A stretch of DNA of 64,000 nucleotides from Acarospora socialis (Eukaryota; Ascomycota; Lecanoromycetes; Acarosporales; Acarosporaceae): assembly GCA_025617375.2 (NCBI GenBank), contig JAMYGW020000004.1:1736001-1800000 (forward strand), written 5' to 3'. The notes below the pieces were generated by a model. It ran no database searches. It had not been told where the DNA came from and saw only the letters and a list, made by a program, of their open reading frames with translations. Positions 49,610 to 61,479 of the stretch are shown one piece after another (the stretch's first letter is position 1; each line of letters opens with the position of its first letter). The translations under genes were made by a program, and so were the position numbers.

Positions 49610-50766
49610 TTACACAGCGGCGCCCGAGATGAAGAACCACTTATCGACGCTAGGATCAATGGGTGCGGGTGGCAGATCTCCGTCATTAGGGATGTGCGGG
49701 AGTTTGCTAGGGTCGACTCGGTCTGGCGAGTGTGGGACGGTAACGTTTTTGCTATAGCGGAGGTTAATTTTGGCAAAAGAAAGCGGCGACGATCAAGCTT
49801 ACAGTGAAATGTCACCACGCGGAGTCTTGCCAGTAATCAGCTTTTCCCAAGCCTCAGCACACTCTCGCACAATATCAGTAGCATATCTACGAATCGTGGA
49901 TCAGCTTAGGATTCTTTCGTGAAATAAGAACGGATGCGTACTTCTTGTTCTTGCACTCGCCCGTGAAAGCGAACTGATTCTCTGGCTTGCCGTCCGGGAT
50001 CTTGTAGATACGGAACCATTCGTTGGTCGCCCTCAAAAGACCGGGCAAGTGTCTTTCGACATCTTCAATGTCGTTGAGTTTCGGAGCCAAGGGGTCATTG
50101 ACATCAATGACGAAGATCTTCCAGTCGGTCTCCTCCTCGTCCAGTAAGGCCATGACGCCAAGCACCTTGACTTGCTTGATCTGACCAGGTTTGGCAACAT
50201 TCTCGCCAATTTCGCAAACGTCGAGGGGGTCATTGTCACCCTTAGCTTTGGTCTCTGGGTGAACTATGTTGGGGTCTTCCCATGTCTTCATCATCGTCAG
50301 CACTCATGGACATCTTAACGTTGTGGTACTCAAGGGTCGTACCTGGGGGAAAGCGCCGTAATTCCACAAGTAGCCGTGGTGGGGAAAGCAATTGCGGACA
50401 AACCGCAGCTTGCCTTTCTTGACGTCTTGCTTGATTGGATTCAGAAGCTCTTCCTTAGAGATCTGCAGACATAGAACACGGTCAGCCTTGCTCAAGTTTT
50501 GCCAGAAGAAACTTAGAGTGTTGGCGATGACATAGATATACCTCGAGCTTGCCATTGGTCCACCGTGGGATCTCAACGATCATGTTTAGTATCGTCTGCT
50601 GCTCATTGGCATACAGCGGGATGTCATGGAACGGCGAAACGGGGACTCCATCCTTTTCAATGTAGATCCGGTGCTCCAAGGTGTTCGGGGCGGCAACCTT
50701 TCGGGTTGTATAAACCGACGGTGCCTTGGAGTGGTAGCCTTTCTCGCTGATAGGGAGTTGAGCCAT
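49610..50766 (-). CDS. IPP1: Inorganic pyrophosphatase, family I
   Basis: Splits pyrophosphate into two phosphates and pulls biosynthetic reactions forward. Five exons (50542-50766, 50343-50462, 49942-50285, 49803-49886, 49610-49751) encode 304 residues from the start shared with cytosolic relatives ([12 protein letters not shown]). Key motifs are [44 protein letters not shown] with metal-binding aspartates, and [12 protein letters not shown]. The last exon gives the conserved end WFFISGAAV; without it the frame would stop early at a TAA inside the intron donor. The frame stays open upstream to an ATG at 51003, adding 79 residues that look like a mitochondrial leader. Confidence 0.95.
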
Positions 50767-51203
50767 TTCGATATTTCGCTGTGTCGTGGAAGAAAGATGT
50801 CTAGCTACTAACGCTGCACGAGACGAAGTAGAAATGTTAGGTGATTTCTGGGCGCTGAAAGTAGTGGGACCGTTGGGTTTCGTGGGGGACGCCAGAATTG
50901 AAAAAGTCGCAATCAGGCGGTGAACGTGCAGGACCTGCAGATGATTCTCGGGACTACGTCTCAATTGCAGCAGACTTGATGAACGGAGCCTTGCAAGTAG
51001 CATATATGGAACACGTTGCTGCCCGACAAGAAGTGATCCGGGTACAGTATCTAGGTAATAGTAGCAATTGAGGGTAGACAAACCATCCCTATGCCCGGCA
51101 ATCGGAGACGAGCCGATTGCCCAATGAGCACACGGCCAGCCTGGTGTGGCTGAACTAGTAATTGCTTAGCCACACTTGCGAAACTGTTCCCACGTGATAT
51201 CGA

Positions 51204-52511
51204 ATGGGCTCGTGTCAGTCACATTCCAGAAATCACCATTCCCCGTCAAGCTATGTTATGCTACGACGACTTACCGCCATCATGACAGCAACACCAAGGC
51301 GTGTTCCAATACCGCGCAATGGGGTCGACTACAGGGGCAAAGTCGTCTTGGCGCCAATGGTACGCTCAGGAGAGCTACCTTCTCGCCTGCTAGCCCTCAA
51401 CTACGGCGCCGATCTTGTTTGGGGCCCTGAGACGATTGACAAAGCTCTGATAGGCACAACTCGGCGAATCAATCCTCGCACCGGCACCGTCGACTTCACC
51501 CGTTTTTCTTCAAACATCTCTCGACTACCCAAGGAAGAACAGAAAGAAAGCTTGATATATCGCTTACACCCTGTAAGGGAACGTGGCCGCTTGATCTACC
51601 AGATTGGCACTTCTTCTCCTTCGCTCGCTGTCGAAGCCGCCAAGCTTGTCGCAGGCGATGTGGCAGGCATAGACGTAAACGCCGGATGCCCGAAATCGTT
51701 CTCTACAGCTGGGGGAATGGGCGCGGCGTTACTGAAGACCCCAGACCTGCTCGCATCGATACTGGAAGCACTGGTGAAGGAGGTGGGTGAGGTATGGGAG
51801 ATTGGTATCAGCGTCAAGATACGACTTCTTGAGACGCCCGAGCAAACAAAGGCGTTGGTGAGGAAGTTATGCGGTACAGGCATCACCGGATTGACGGTGC
51901 ATTGCCGCACAACGCCTATGCGCCCAAGAGAACGGGCCATCCGTGAACAGCTAAGGATGATAGCGAGCGTGTGCAGAGAGATGGGAGTGGCTTGTCTGAT
52001 GAATGGGGACGTTGAGGACAGAGATCAAGCTCTGCAACTAATCCAGGAGTTTGGCGTGGACGGAGCGATGATCGCTACAAAAGCAGAAGCCAACCCGAGT
52101 TGTTTCCGGACAAAGGAGGAAGGCGGACTTCTGCCTTGGCGCGAAGTCACCACAGCATACATGAAGACAGCCATAGAAGTTGAGAATAGGTGGGGAAACA
52201 CCAAGTTCACGCTCAGCCAACTTATGTGGGGGAAGGCGCCCGAGTACCAGAAAGTGGCAGGGGCCAAAAGCTATAAGGAAGTCTGTGAGATTCTAAAGCT
52301 TGAAGAGCTGGTGGATGAAGCCAAAGATGTGGATCGAAATCTTGGTCTTGGGGTCTATCATAGCAAAGCCATTGAGAAAGCAAAGACAAACCAGAGCGCA
52401 AGAGCTGCAGGGCAAAATCCGGGCCAGACGAGGTTGCCTTCGTCCGAGACACGACATCCGTTAGCAGAGCGAGGTGTGAGCATTACTGCCGGCCTAGCTA
52501 TGGGATCCTAA
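51204..52511 (+). CDS. DUS2: tRNA-dihydrouridine(20) synthase
   Basis: Reduces uridine 20 of tRNA to dihydrouridine using FMN and NADPH. One exon, 435 residues from the first ATG; in-frame ATGs at 51258 and 51282 also fit, and 51282 (MTATPRRVPIPRNG) matches the usual N-terminus best. The TIM-barrel FMN motif is KVVLAPMVRSGELPSRLLAL. The catalytic cysteine lies in GIDVNAGCPKSFSTAGGMGA, and CRTTPMRPRERA and MNGDVEDRD follow. An extended basic C-terminal part is present. The gene starts about 200 bases from the extended pyrophosphatase start, on the opposite strand. Confidence 0.93.
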   Translation: MGSCQSHSRNHHSPSSYVMLRRLTAIMTATPRRVPIPRNGVDYRGKVVLAPMVRSGELPSRLLALNYGADLVWGPETIDKALIGTTRRINPRTGTVDFTRFSSNISRLPKEEQKESLIYRLHPVRERGRLIYQIGTSSPSLAVEAAKLVAGDVAGIDVNAGCPKSFSTAGGMGAALLKTPDLLASILEALVKEVGEVWEIGISVKIRLLETPEQTKALVRKLCGTGITGLTVHCRTTPMRPRERAIREQLRMIASVCREMGVACLMNGDVEDRDQALQLIQEFGVDGAMIATKAEANPSCFRTKEEGGLLPWREVTTAYMKTAIEVENRWGNTKFTLSQLMWGKAPEYQKVAGAKSYKEVCEILKLEELVDEAKDVDRNLGLGVYHSKAIEKAKTNQSARAAGQNPGQTRLPSSETRHPLAERGVSITAGLAMGS

Positions 52512-53315
52512 TAGTCATACGGTCTGATATTGTATCGATGGTATTGGACGGCACCTCTTGTCGACGGGAACACATCATGGCACTTGGAGTTACATAGACA
52601 ACTATTGAATGGCGGCAAAGGTTTCTTGTATACTAGGTTGAGAGGAGCATCTCCCTCTCATTTGTGTTATAGATGGTTGCTCTTGTTGTGCACTCGCCCT
52701 GAATAACTATGCTCTGTTCACTCTGAGGTGTATAAGCGCCACCTCAGCACTAGCCTTGCATTACATGGTAAGCCGTTGAGTGTCAGGGCACAGCGGAGCG
52801 TGAAGCCCGCATTCGGAAACGTGGCATAAACTAGACCTCTTCGAGTAACATGGCAAACTCAGTATGGTGGTTTGCAATTCACAATCGTCAATGAAAGGGG
52901 AACCTGACCCCATCTTCCAGGATTGTATCCTCGCTGCGGCCTTCTAAGCATTTGCAACCATTCCTCGCAGTTTGTCTAGAGCCCCTAAAGCAAACTTCCA
53001 GACGGGGTTCAGCTGCTAGAGGAAGACCCAGCACTGCTATTACACAACTTTTCAAACTTCCTGCAGTTCTCCATCACCATACTATGATGAGCAAATAGGA
53101 AAAAGTGCCAATGCTTCGAGTTTGCAAGATGACCATGCCGAAATCCCCATCGACACGTCACTGGGTGCCTAGTTCAGCACGCAGATAAAGAGAGTAGCCC
53201 GGAATTAGACCCCTGCTGTAAATCAAATTGTACTCCAGTTTTACCTTCCACCACCCTTTTCGCTCCGAGCACTTCATTCTTACCTGCTGAGCCCTACATA
53301 CCCTAACCAGCAACA
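52512..53315. other. Intergenic, no gene seen
   Basis: About 800 bases between two plus-strand genes. Nothing was recognised; the promoter of the unknown gene at 53316 should lie here. Confidence 0.5.
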
Positions 53316-53813
53316 ATGTCCATTAACACCGCAGAATTTCTTCGAAACCAACCACGAACACGTCTCGACACGGAGTTCTGCATAGAGTTCAAGCACAGAC
53401 TCGCGGACTCCGCCTACATTGTGATTATCAACTCATTCGGATTGGCGACGTTCACCGCCTTGAAGCGTGGTTTGTTCAGATCACCAATGGATGAGATACT
53501 CTGGAGCGGGATTCTGCAGGAACGGATGCTGGTGCAACGGGCCGGAGTGCGTTTCGACGGACTTGGAATCGGCCCAAGAACCATGAAAGTGAGAGATTTG
53601 GGATGGAACCTAATCCAAGATTGTACACTTTCGGATTTTAGCCATTTGACAGATGATAGTAGTGTTGGAATAGGCGGATCGACTCCTCTTCCAACGGAGA
53701 GCACGATACGAAGGATGATTGCTGAAGATTCCGAGCCTTGGTTTACCTGGCCTGCACAAGAACCATCAGGACTGGAAGCGAGGTATTCGGGATTCGACCC
53801 GTTGTGGAATTGA
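53316..53813 (+). CDS. Unrecognised 165-residue protein
   Basis: A single open frame from an ATG in AACAATGTCC context to TGA. The product is 165 residues, mixed helix and strand, with no signal peptide, membrane span or repeated motif. Segments such as HRLADSAYIVIINSFGLATF and TMKVRDLGWNLIQDC look like folded core. I do not recognise a family. The gene ends about 60 bases from the RFC subunit's stop on the other strand. Evidence is the open frame and protein-like composition only. Confidence 0.55.
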   Translation: MSINTAEFLRNQPRTRLDTEFCIEFKHRLADSAYIVIINSFGLATFTALKRGLFRSPMDEILWSGILQERMLVQRAGVRFDGLGIGPRTMKVRDLGWNLIQDCTLSDFSHLTDDSSVGIGGSTPLPTESTIRRMIAEDSEPWFTWPAQEPSGLEARYSGFDPLWN

Positions 53814-53873
53814 CGGGCCTTGGAAAACGCTCAAGTAGAATGAGTTCAATAATACGCGCGGTCCTTGCATTAC

Positions 53874-55255
53874 TTAGGCTTCAGCGATGATACTTGAGAT
53901 CCGCAGGGCTAGATCCAGGATGGCGAGGTGTTCATCTGATCCGTCCACCAACCGCTTGTCGACTTCAGAGAAGATCATAACAATCCTGTTCTTCTGCTTG
54001 TCTGGTATAGCATCATTGAAAACGACTTGCTGGTATAGCTGAGAATGAACGAGTTAGCTGAACGATGATTGATCTCAAATAATTCATGTCCTCACCTGTG
54101 AAATGACTTGCGTCGCACTCCATCCGTCTGCAACCATGTCCGTGACCTCTTTTGCCACAGTCTCATATACAGCACCGTGCGTTCGCGGCTGCATGGCTTG
54201 TAGAAGACGTTCTATGATCTCGTTCGGAACAACGCCAGCAATCTCCTCGATGATCTTGATCGTCACCACTGCTGTATCACCGCCGTCTACCTCCATGGCA
54301 TCCTCATCTTCAACCGGCTTGTGCTTCGACTTTCCGTGACCGTTGGCCTTGGGTGGTGCTCTCATCGCTCCGACCAATCGTGCCCCACTCTGCAGAAAAG
54401 TAATTGCCTTCCGTAAATCCCCTTCACTACACTGGATGAGGGTGTCCACCGCGCCAGCCTCCAGCTTAACGTCCTCCCTTTGCGCAATATCCTCCAACCG
54501 ATTCTTGGCATTACCCTGATCTAAGCTCTTGAACCGGAACTTGCTACACCTTGACGCCAGTGGGTCGATGATTCTTGTGACATAGTTACATATCAGACAG
54601 AATCTTGTGATCTTACTGTATGTCTCCATTGTCCGTCTCAAAGCACTCTGGGCGTCCTGGGTCATGCTATCCGCCTCGTCCAAGATGATGATCTTATATG
54701 GAGGACACGGATATTTGTCTTTATACTGTGGAGGTGGGTTCGAGAGCTGCATACGTGCGAAGTTCTTGACCTTCTCCCGAACGATGGAGATGCCCCGCTC
54801 ATCAGAGGCGTTCAGTTCGAGTACGCGGGATTTGAAAAGCTCTGGGCCGTACAGCTCTTTTGCTAGCGCGAGAACTGTTGATGTTTTGCCGGTTCCAGGT
54901 GGGCCATAGAAGAGCATATGAGGAAGCTGAAGGTGCATGTTAGCTTCAACGCTTGGTGGACATTGAAATCGGTCGTACATTTGAAGACTGCAATGTCCGT
55001 TGAAGGACTGTGATCGTGTGGTCCTGAGCGGTGACATCGTTGAGACTCTTTGGCCGGCTACAAGAGGGTCAACAGTGTAGGCTATAAACAAGTTCCAAGC
55101 CTATATATCAGCAAAACATACTATTTCTCCACCCAAGGTTGCAGTCTTGTGTTATCTTTGTCTTTCCCGGCTTGAACTTTTGATGACGATGCACCATTGG
55201 CGGCTGCTGCTGCAGCTGCTGCGGCGCGGGCCTTATTGTCGAAGAAACTTGCCAT
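53874..55255 (-). CDS. RFC2: Replication factor C subunit Rfc2 (RFC4 in human naming)
   Basis: A small subunit of the clamp loader that places PCNA on primed DNA. Four exons (55122-55255, 54979-55057, 54096-54926, 53874-54038) encode 402 residues. It begins [16 protein letters not shown], then [20 protein letters not shown]+ motifs are Walker [13 protein letters not shown], Walker [10 protein letters not shown], the SRC box SRCSKFRF and sensor-2 region [26 protein letters not shown] is the family's usual strand-loop. An alanine run at residues 10-18 is a low-complexity feature. The gene is transcribed away from the DUF1746 gene across about 290 bases. Confidence 0.95.
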
Positions 55256-55546
55256 TATTGAGACTCGTCAGTGTGAGGTTGAAAGTTGGTGTTTAAGACG
55301 ATACAACAGTCTATTCGAAAGACGCGTAGGTTTGACATCGACCACGCGAGCCACTTACGAGACGGAACAACGTTATGCCGCCGGCTAGTAGAGCTCGAAC
55401 CTACAACTCGCCGACGGTAGGGCCTCTCACCATATACATCAACGTGACACATCTGCCCTGACCTTGACAACTCAAAGCCCGGAGCGAGTGTCGCATTCTC
55501 GGGCAAGACGTACTGCCTCATGTCTCTCACATGACGTCGGCGAGAT

Positions 55547-56621
55547 ATGAATGATGATCCGTCAGCCTCTAACCCAGCAGATCAACCTCACTTCCAGGAT
55601 GGCTACCCAGTCTCAGAAGTCGATATCCTACAGTGGGAGGACACCGCACCGCCAAGCGCTGACTTGCGGCAAAGACAAATCATCAAGAGGCGGGTGCAGA
55701 GAAAGAGGCGGGTGGAGATCCTTGACGATGTCATCCGCAACTTCGATATCATAGTCTTCTGCGAGCTCTCTATACTGTACTATTTGGAGTGAGTATCCTC
55801 GAGTTGCGCCTGTTTTGATCAAGCTGACAGGCATCTCTTGTAGCTGTTCACTCTTTCGCTTCCTCATTCGCGCCTTTGTCGAATGGTTCTACTTCACGCC
55901 GAAACCCAAGATATTCCCCGAACCACCCAGGAACCGACCATATCTGGGCGCAGTTCTTGGCTGCAACCTGATCTGCATATTTCTCCACGCGGTTTCTGCC
56001 AGACCGGAAGCCGGGGAAGCATTGCGGGGTTACCTGCGTGGGGGTCTGTTGATCGACTTTGTCGGTCAAGAAGGGCCCATCTCGAAATCCCGACTTTTCT
56101 TCCTCGACTTCTTGACCTTGGTGCTGCAACTCCTCGTTCTTACGGCTTACATGGAGCGACAGAACTTGAAAGCATCCATAACGGACTTAGGAGCCTCGTC
56201 AGATACAGGCGCAGCTACAGATGCTGATGCAAATCCACAAGGACAGGATCACGACTCTGAAGAACGAGGAATCCTGCGATCCGATCCTAATACATTTGAA
56301 GACTTTGAGCTTCAACCGCTTCATTCGTCAGCAGGGCGTACCGGAGGTGAGGAGGACGGTGAGCGGGACGAGTTACTCTCGGAGTGCCAGGGCCTCAATT
56401 CACAAGACTCAACAACTCACCCACTCGACGCTTTCTACACAGGAGAGCATGCCGTAACAGACTTGCATATTCTGAACGCTATCCGCACCCAGCGGCAGCT
56501 GTCGATGTTCAATACCGGAAGCGATTCCGGTCCTTCCGCCGCTGCCGCGGCCGCCTCGTTGGCAAGTAACCGCTTTGGTATACGGATGAGGATCGGTGGA
56601 CGTGGACTAGGGTCCACTTAG
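55547..56621 (+). CDS. dsc4: DUF1746 membrane protein, Dsc4-like
   Basis: Two exons (55547-55788, 55844-56621) encode 339 residues. It has the DUF1746 domain: IIKRRVQRKRRVEILDDVIR, then FDIIVFCELSILYYLDCSLF (first membrane span), PYLGAVLGCNLICIFLHAVS and FFLDFLTLVLQLLVLTAYM. In fission yeast, Dsc4 belongs to the Golgi Dsc E3 ubiquitin ligase that cleaves the sterol-responsive transcription factor Sre1. The C-terminal 170 residues are acidic and disordered, ending in a conserved GIRMRIGGRG-type basic motif. The Dsc4 label is inferred from the domain. Confidence 0.85.
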
Positions 56622-57391
56622 CTGTACGTAGAGAAGGTACAATGGAGGCGTCTGGGCATGTTCATCTCGATTGTATAATCAAGGTGCAAGTCTGTTATAT
56701 ATCTATGACAGGTTGCAGGTCAATAGCGCGTTTGATCTTGCGGCTCATTACTTCTACAACACATCTCCATGTTATAGCTTTGCCACTTTACTACTTCACT
56801 GTGAGTCTATCCTAGGTAGGTCGAAGGGAGTAACTGGTGGCCTCCTTCATCCCACGAAACCAATGACCCCTGGGTTGCTGATGCAAAATGGAAAAACATA
56901 CAACAGTGAGTATTCGCTGGTCGTCACCGATCCAGCTACTAATCCACCGATCTGTGGCTTGTGTATGGCAGAACGGACGGGATGCCCAATTCTCCACAGT
57001 CTGTGGTCGTATGCGGGAAAAGATATGCGAGAAGGAATATACAACCCTTTGGTTGTGTTCTTCGGCAGGAGTGTATAGCGAACAAGGCGAGCAAGCTGCA
57101 TTTATGTGGTGAGATCTCTTTTTCATGCACAAGTGGATCGTATGGTGTTCATGGGTGTCATGGCAAGAAAGACTGATCAGCTCTATTTCTATCATTGTTT
57201 GTTCCACCTATTTTCGCACCATGCCCAGTATAAGTCTAACTTCCCGCGTGACTACCGCACTATATGAGTGAGCTGGGAAACAGCAGCGGTAATCGAGTTA
57301 AACAGTCCCTCACACCCCACGTCAAGCATGGTGTTATATATCTTGGGCCTGTCCCGATCATAACATAAGGCGTAACAATCACCAGCCCTCA
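56622..57391. other. Intergenic between convergent genes
   Basis: About 770 bases holding the 3' regions of the DUF1746 gene (+) and the phosphatase methylesterase (-). A 135-codon plus-strand frame at 56671 and minus-strand frames over it show no domain and were rejected. Confidence 0.5.
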
Positions 57392-59019
57392 CTATCCTTT
57401 CTGTTCGAGCATCTCGCCCACTTTCGGCGGCAACACCAACGCACTTCTATCATTCCTCTTATAGAAATCCACCAGCACCATCGCCGTCTTTTCCGGCACA
57501 TCTTCGTGAATGAAATGTCCTGCTTCCGGGAAGACCTGCAGTTGGTACTTTCCTGTATGCCGGATATTAGCCACTTGCCACCCATTAAATCACTTCGAAT
57601 CTGGAACCGGTCATAAGTACCTTGCATTTGTCCAATCATCAGCTCCTTGTCCAGCCGGTCCGTGCCGGCGAGCAGTAACAGCTTGCCTCCTCTGGCTTCG
57701 AGGAATTTCTTGCTCAGTCCGACGAACCAGTCTTGCCAGAAGGGCTGCGTGGCGGCTAGGTCTGTTCGCCAGACCCAGGCTCTTGCTGCGTCAGAGGCGG
57801 TTGGGTCATGGCGGAGGAGAGAAGGGACCGAGACCCGAGCGGAGGTGGTGTTGCGGATGGTGCGGGATCGGATGCTTGGAGGTCAGTAAGAATTGTTCGT
57901 ATGCCGCCAGTCAAGTTCGACCAGACATAAGGTGAGACTTACTGCCACTCGATACCAGAGGCTAATGATGAGAAGCCAGCTGGGCGAGTTGAGAGATAGT
58001 TTTGCATGCTTTGTAACGCATCTATTGCTGAGCCTGCACTCGTACAGTCAATCAATCTAACCACGCATATTTTCGTAGATGCACATACCCTCCACAACGT
58101 CTAACACAGCGTAGCCTAGCACTCGGTTTCCTAGCTCTCCTTGTCTCGCAACGTTGGTCACGACGGCCCCACCCAAACTATGCCCTACTAAAACCAACTC
58201 CGGTAGCTCTTTCCAGCCCATCTTGACTTGCGTCAACCGGATTGCATTGACCATATCACTACTGAGACTCTCGAGACTGAGGTCGAGAACGTCCGGGTTT
58301 GGTGGTGAGTCTAGAACCGCTTGATCGGAGTGCAGTCTGTGTAGAATGGTTTCACCATGGCCTCGGGCGTCAATCGACAGGACTCCAGCAGATGGCAATA
58401 TTCTTCTCAGCTCTGAAGCGAGAATAGCAAAAGAGAGGCCAGAGGAGCCAGCACCGTGATGGGTGACAAAAAGTGGGCCTTTGAGCGATGGAGGGGTAAG
58501 GTACGCATGGTACACGATTTTCTCTTCATGCGTGGATGCATCCAGGTAGACATCCTGGGCAAAGTAGTCGGTCCATGGGAGGGACTCCGTCGTTCCACGC
58601 GCAGATGAAGAACTAGAACTGTTATCAGAGATTGCTCACTACTAGACCTGGTTGAGCTGACAGAGGACAAGGGAGCGCAGAAATATATCGAAGCCATTCA
58701 AAATGCACAGATACGTATCAGCTCGACCAATGACTGATCATTGTAACTGACATGATGGTACATTGCAGACGATTGCGCAGCGGGACATAACAGACCCTTT
58801 GGGTTTAGCAAATAAATGTTTGGTTGGAGACGGCCTGATCGTACCAGTCGAAGACGCCGAGGAAGCAGATGACGAGTCATCATCGTGGATATCTCTTGGT
58901 AGCTCCTTGAACGTGTCGGTCTCCTCCAACTCCTCCTCATCCATGTCGGGTATGATCGGGGGTTCAGCGGGAAGAGCCGCCAGCTTCGCCTTTGCAAAAG
59001 CCCTATGCAGATCGCTCAT
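57392..59019 (-). CDS. PPE1: Protein phosphatase methylesterase 1
   Basis: Removes the methyl group from the C-terminal leucine of PP2A catalytic subunits. Five exons (58796-59019, 58089-58618, 57943-58033, 57621-57874, 57392-57552) encode 419 residues. The N-terminus reads MSDLHRAFAKAKLAALP. The alpha/beta-hydrolase core has THHGAGSSGLSFA (oxyanion area), SIDARGHG, the nucleophile elbow GHSLGGA, and the histidine in FPEAGHFIHEDVPE; the C-terminal end is VGEMLEQKG. The first intron uses a GTCTGT donor, less usual but the only one that restores the frame. Divergent to the DUF2417 gene. Confidence 0.93.
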
Positions 59020-59803
59020 TTGAGGGACTACAGGTCTTGGGTAAGTAACTGCCACCTCTTATATTGGATTTTCGCATGACACTTATGACTGTGCAAAGGA
59101 AAAGAACGAAAAAGTAATCCTTCAGTGATGTTTAATGCAAGCGTTGATTTCTCAGACGATACGGGGATTTCTGTTTGGTTTCCAAAAGGTATCTAAGAAA
59201 ATCTATGAGTTCCAACTAGACATGTAGCTGTACACGGCTGTTCAGTAGCTTTGATCCCTCAGAATTGACTTGCGTACAACGGTGTCAGGCATCACAGATC
59301 CGGTTGTGACTGCTATTTTCAAATGACCTCTTAGGTAAGTTGCATTCGAGTGGCCACGAGAGGATCACATGGGAAAGACCCAAAGAGATCTAAGGCTAAA
59401 CTTTATTCTTACGTAGCGAAGCGCGCTAAGATTTGCCGCTACTCGCGAGAAACAATACCTTAGGTAATGACGAATTACAAGTCCAGAACCAAGCAAAGCC
59501 CCTCTTGCCTGCCACCCCCATGTTGTACTCGTAGATATCTTATAATTCCACAACTTTCCATCAAAGCTCTTCCTTTACCTTCGTCCTAGGGTTCAGGACT
59601 TTTGAGACTTGAGGGAACTTCCTGGATTCACGAGTTGAGTTGTTGGTGAGTTACAGTTTCTCTAGTTGCCACACTAGTCGAAGAAGCTAGGTTGGTCTGC
59701 GGCACAAGCTGATGACGCTGAGCAGTTGCCTTGACTTCTCCCCATCCCATATACGTTCTTCAACGATAGTCGTCGGTGCCGAACATCACCATCATATTTC
59801 AAA
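59020..59803. promoter_or_regulatory. Divergent region, phosphatase methylesterase / DUF2417
   Basis: A gap of 784 bases between opposite starts, with both promoters inside. No specific site or gene was recognised. Confidence 0.5.
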
Positions 59804-61479
59804 ATGGTGTCTCTTTGGGGCTCCAAGAACAATGGGGATGATCAACCACGAAGTCGTGATGTCAGTCCAGCAGACGGAGAGGGGAGCAGAGATGGCTCCC
59901 AACGATATCGCGAGTCGGATGAACGTCGACCAGATGAGCGTAGCCGCCTGCTACCTCCACCACGGCGGGATGGCTATCTCGACCCGGATGATCCTGCTGT
60001 ATGTCCATCGCACTCGTCGAATATCTTAGAAACTGTTGCCAAAGCTGATATCTAATCTAGGTCTCGCCCTACAACTTATGGAGCGTGCGGGCTATGCGCT
60101 ACCTGACGCTATTTTTCCTCATCATCACCTTCATCTGGTGGATCATCTTACTCGTATCTATCTTCGTATCGCCACCGTTCATGAGCTCTCGGGGTTCTGG
60201 CTACTTCAACTTCGCATACACTACCCTCACCGCGGCAAACCTTCTCATCAAGGTCCTGTTCTTCTCGACTCCGTCTAAAGCGATGCAGATCTCGGGTCTA
60301 ATCGTTGCCGTTTTCCTCACGGTTGACATGATCATAATCCTTGCAGTGCAACGCCTTCGGGCTGAAGAAGGCTGGATTGGAATTGCTTCAATCATCTGGG
60401 CTGTAGTCATTGCTATCTGGAATGTTGTAGCCGATCGAGTCGTCGCCTGGGGAAAGAAGGAAGAAGAAGAGCGTTTGACAGGTCGAGAAGAGACACGCCG
60501 TACCCTTCGCGAATGGTGTGCTGTTCTTACGTCCTCGATCATCATGATCGTCCTGGTAGCCGTCGTTATATTGCTCACGGCTACGTTAATCCTCCGCTCC
60601 CGAGATGCGTCCCTTTCTCCGCCAGGAAAGAGATACGACGTCGATGGCGATAAATATCAGGTTCACCTTGCCTGTGTGGGTGCTGCAACGAAAGACGCTG
60701 AGGGCAATCCCAATCCTACCGTCATGCTTGAAGCTGGTGAGAGACCTGTGGAAGACACCTTTGAGGATTGGATATATGACGCTTACCAAAACGGCACGAT
60801 CGACCGCTACTGTTACTGGGATCGACCCGGTTATGCGTGGTCTGACAACGCACCCTCACCGCACTCTGCGGGCATGAGTGTAGATGCACTATCTGAAGCT
60901 CTTGTCGAGGCAGACGAACATGGCCCTTGGGTATTAGTATCAGCTGGCATTGGTGGTATCCACAGCCGTATCTTCTCCAGCAGACATGTCCGTGATATCA
61001 AAGGCATGATGTTGATCGATGCCATGCACGAGGACCTCCTCTATCGCCTTGGCTCGCCTGGCCGAGGATTCATCCTTTGGGCCCGTGGAATTATATCTCC
61101 TCTTGGACTGGATCGTCTCTTCGGCGCGATGTTCAAGGGTCGTACCAGGGAGGATCGCGTTTATGGTCGCTCAGCATATCAGGACGGCAGATTCCTCAAG
61201 GCCCAGCTGCAGGAAAGCCTTGTCGCGAAGTCGCTTACGAAGAATGAAGTTGTCGCGGCGAGGCACATTCAAGACCCCGAGACTCCCCTAGTCGTGGTCA
61301 GTTCGGGGATGAAGACCAGGAAGGATGGTGAATGGGAGAAGAAACAGGAAGATCTCACCAAGCTTACAGAAAAGTTGGTATCTTGGGACGTTGTAGGTGA
61401 TGCGCCGCATGAAGTGTGGAACACCTTGGAGGGAAGGCAAATATTGGAGAAGAGGCTCGGCGAGTTAGTGAAAGGTTAG
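59804..61479 (+). CDS. DUF2417 membrane protein with alpha/beta-hydrolase-like domain
   Basis: Two exons (59804-59998 and 60061-61479, 62-nt intron) encode 537 residues. A charged N-terminus (about 65 residues) precedes five predicted membrane spans: LTLFFLIITFIWWIILLVSI, the FAYTTLTAANLLIKVLFF region, ISGLIVAVFLTVDMIIILAV, IGIASIIWAVVIAIWNVV and SSIIMIVLVAVVILLTATLI. The rest resembles an alpha/beta hydrolase, but the usual GxSxG elbow reads WVLVSAGIGG, so a working catalytic triad is not obvious. YWDRPGYAWSD and GMMLIDAMHEDLLYRLGSPG are family runs. Function unknown. Confidence 0.9.

Noticed and set aside
55381-55450. tRNA-like T-arm (GGTTCGAGC) on the minus strand
   Set aside because: No matching acceptor stem, D-arm or anticodon arm could be laid out upstream, and it lies in the promoter gap between two genes.
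56671-57078. 135-codon plus-strand frame downstream of the DUF1746 gene
   Set aside because: No domain, overlapping frames of similar length on the other strand, and it lies in a 3' region.
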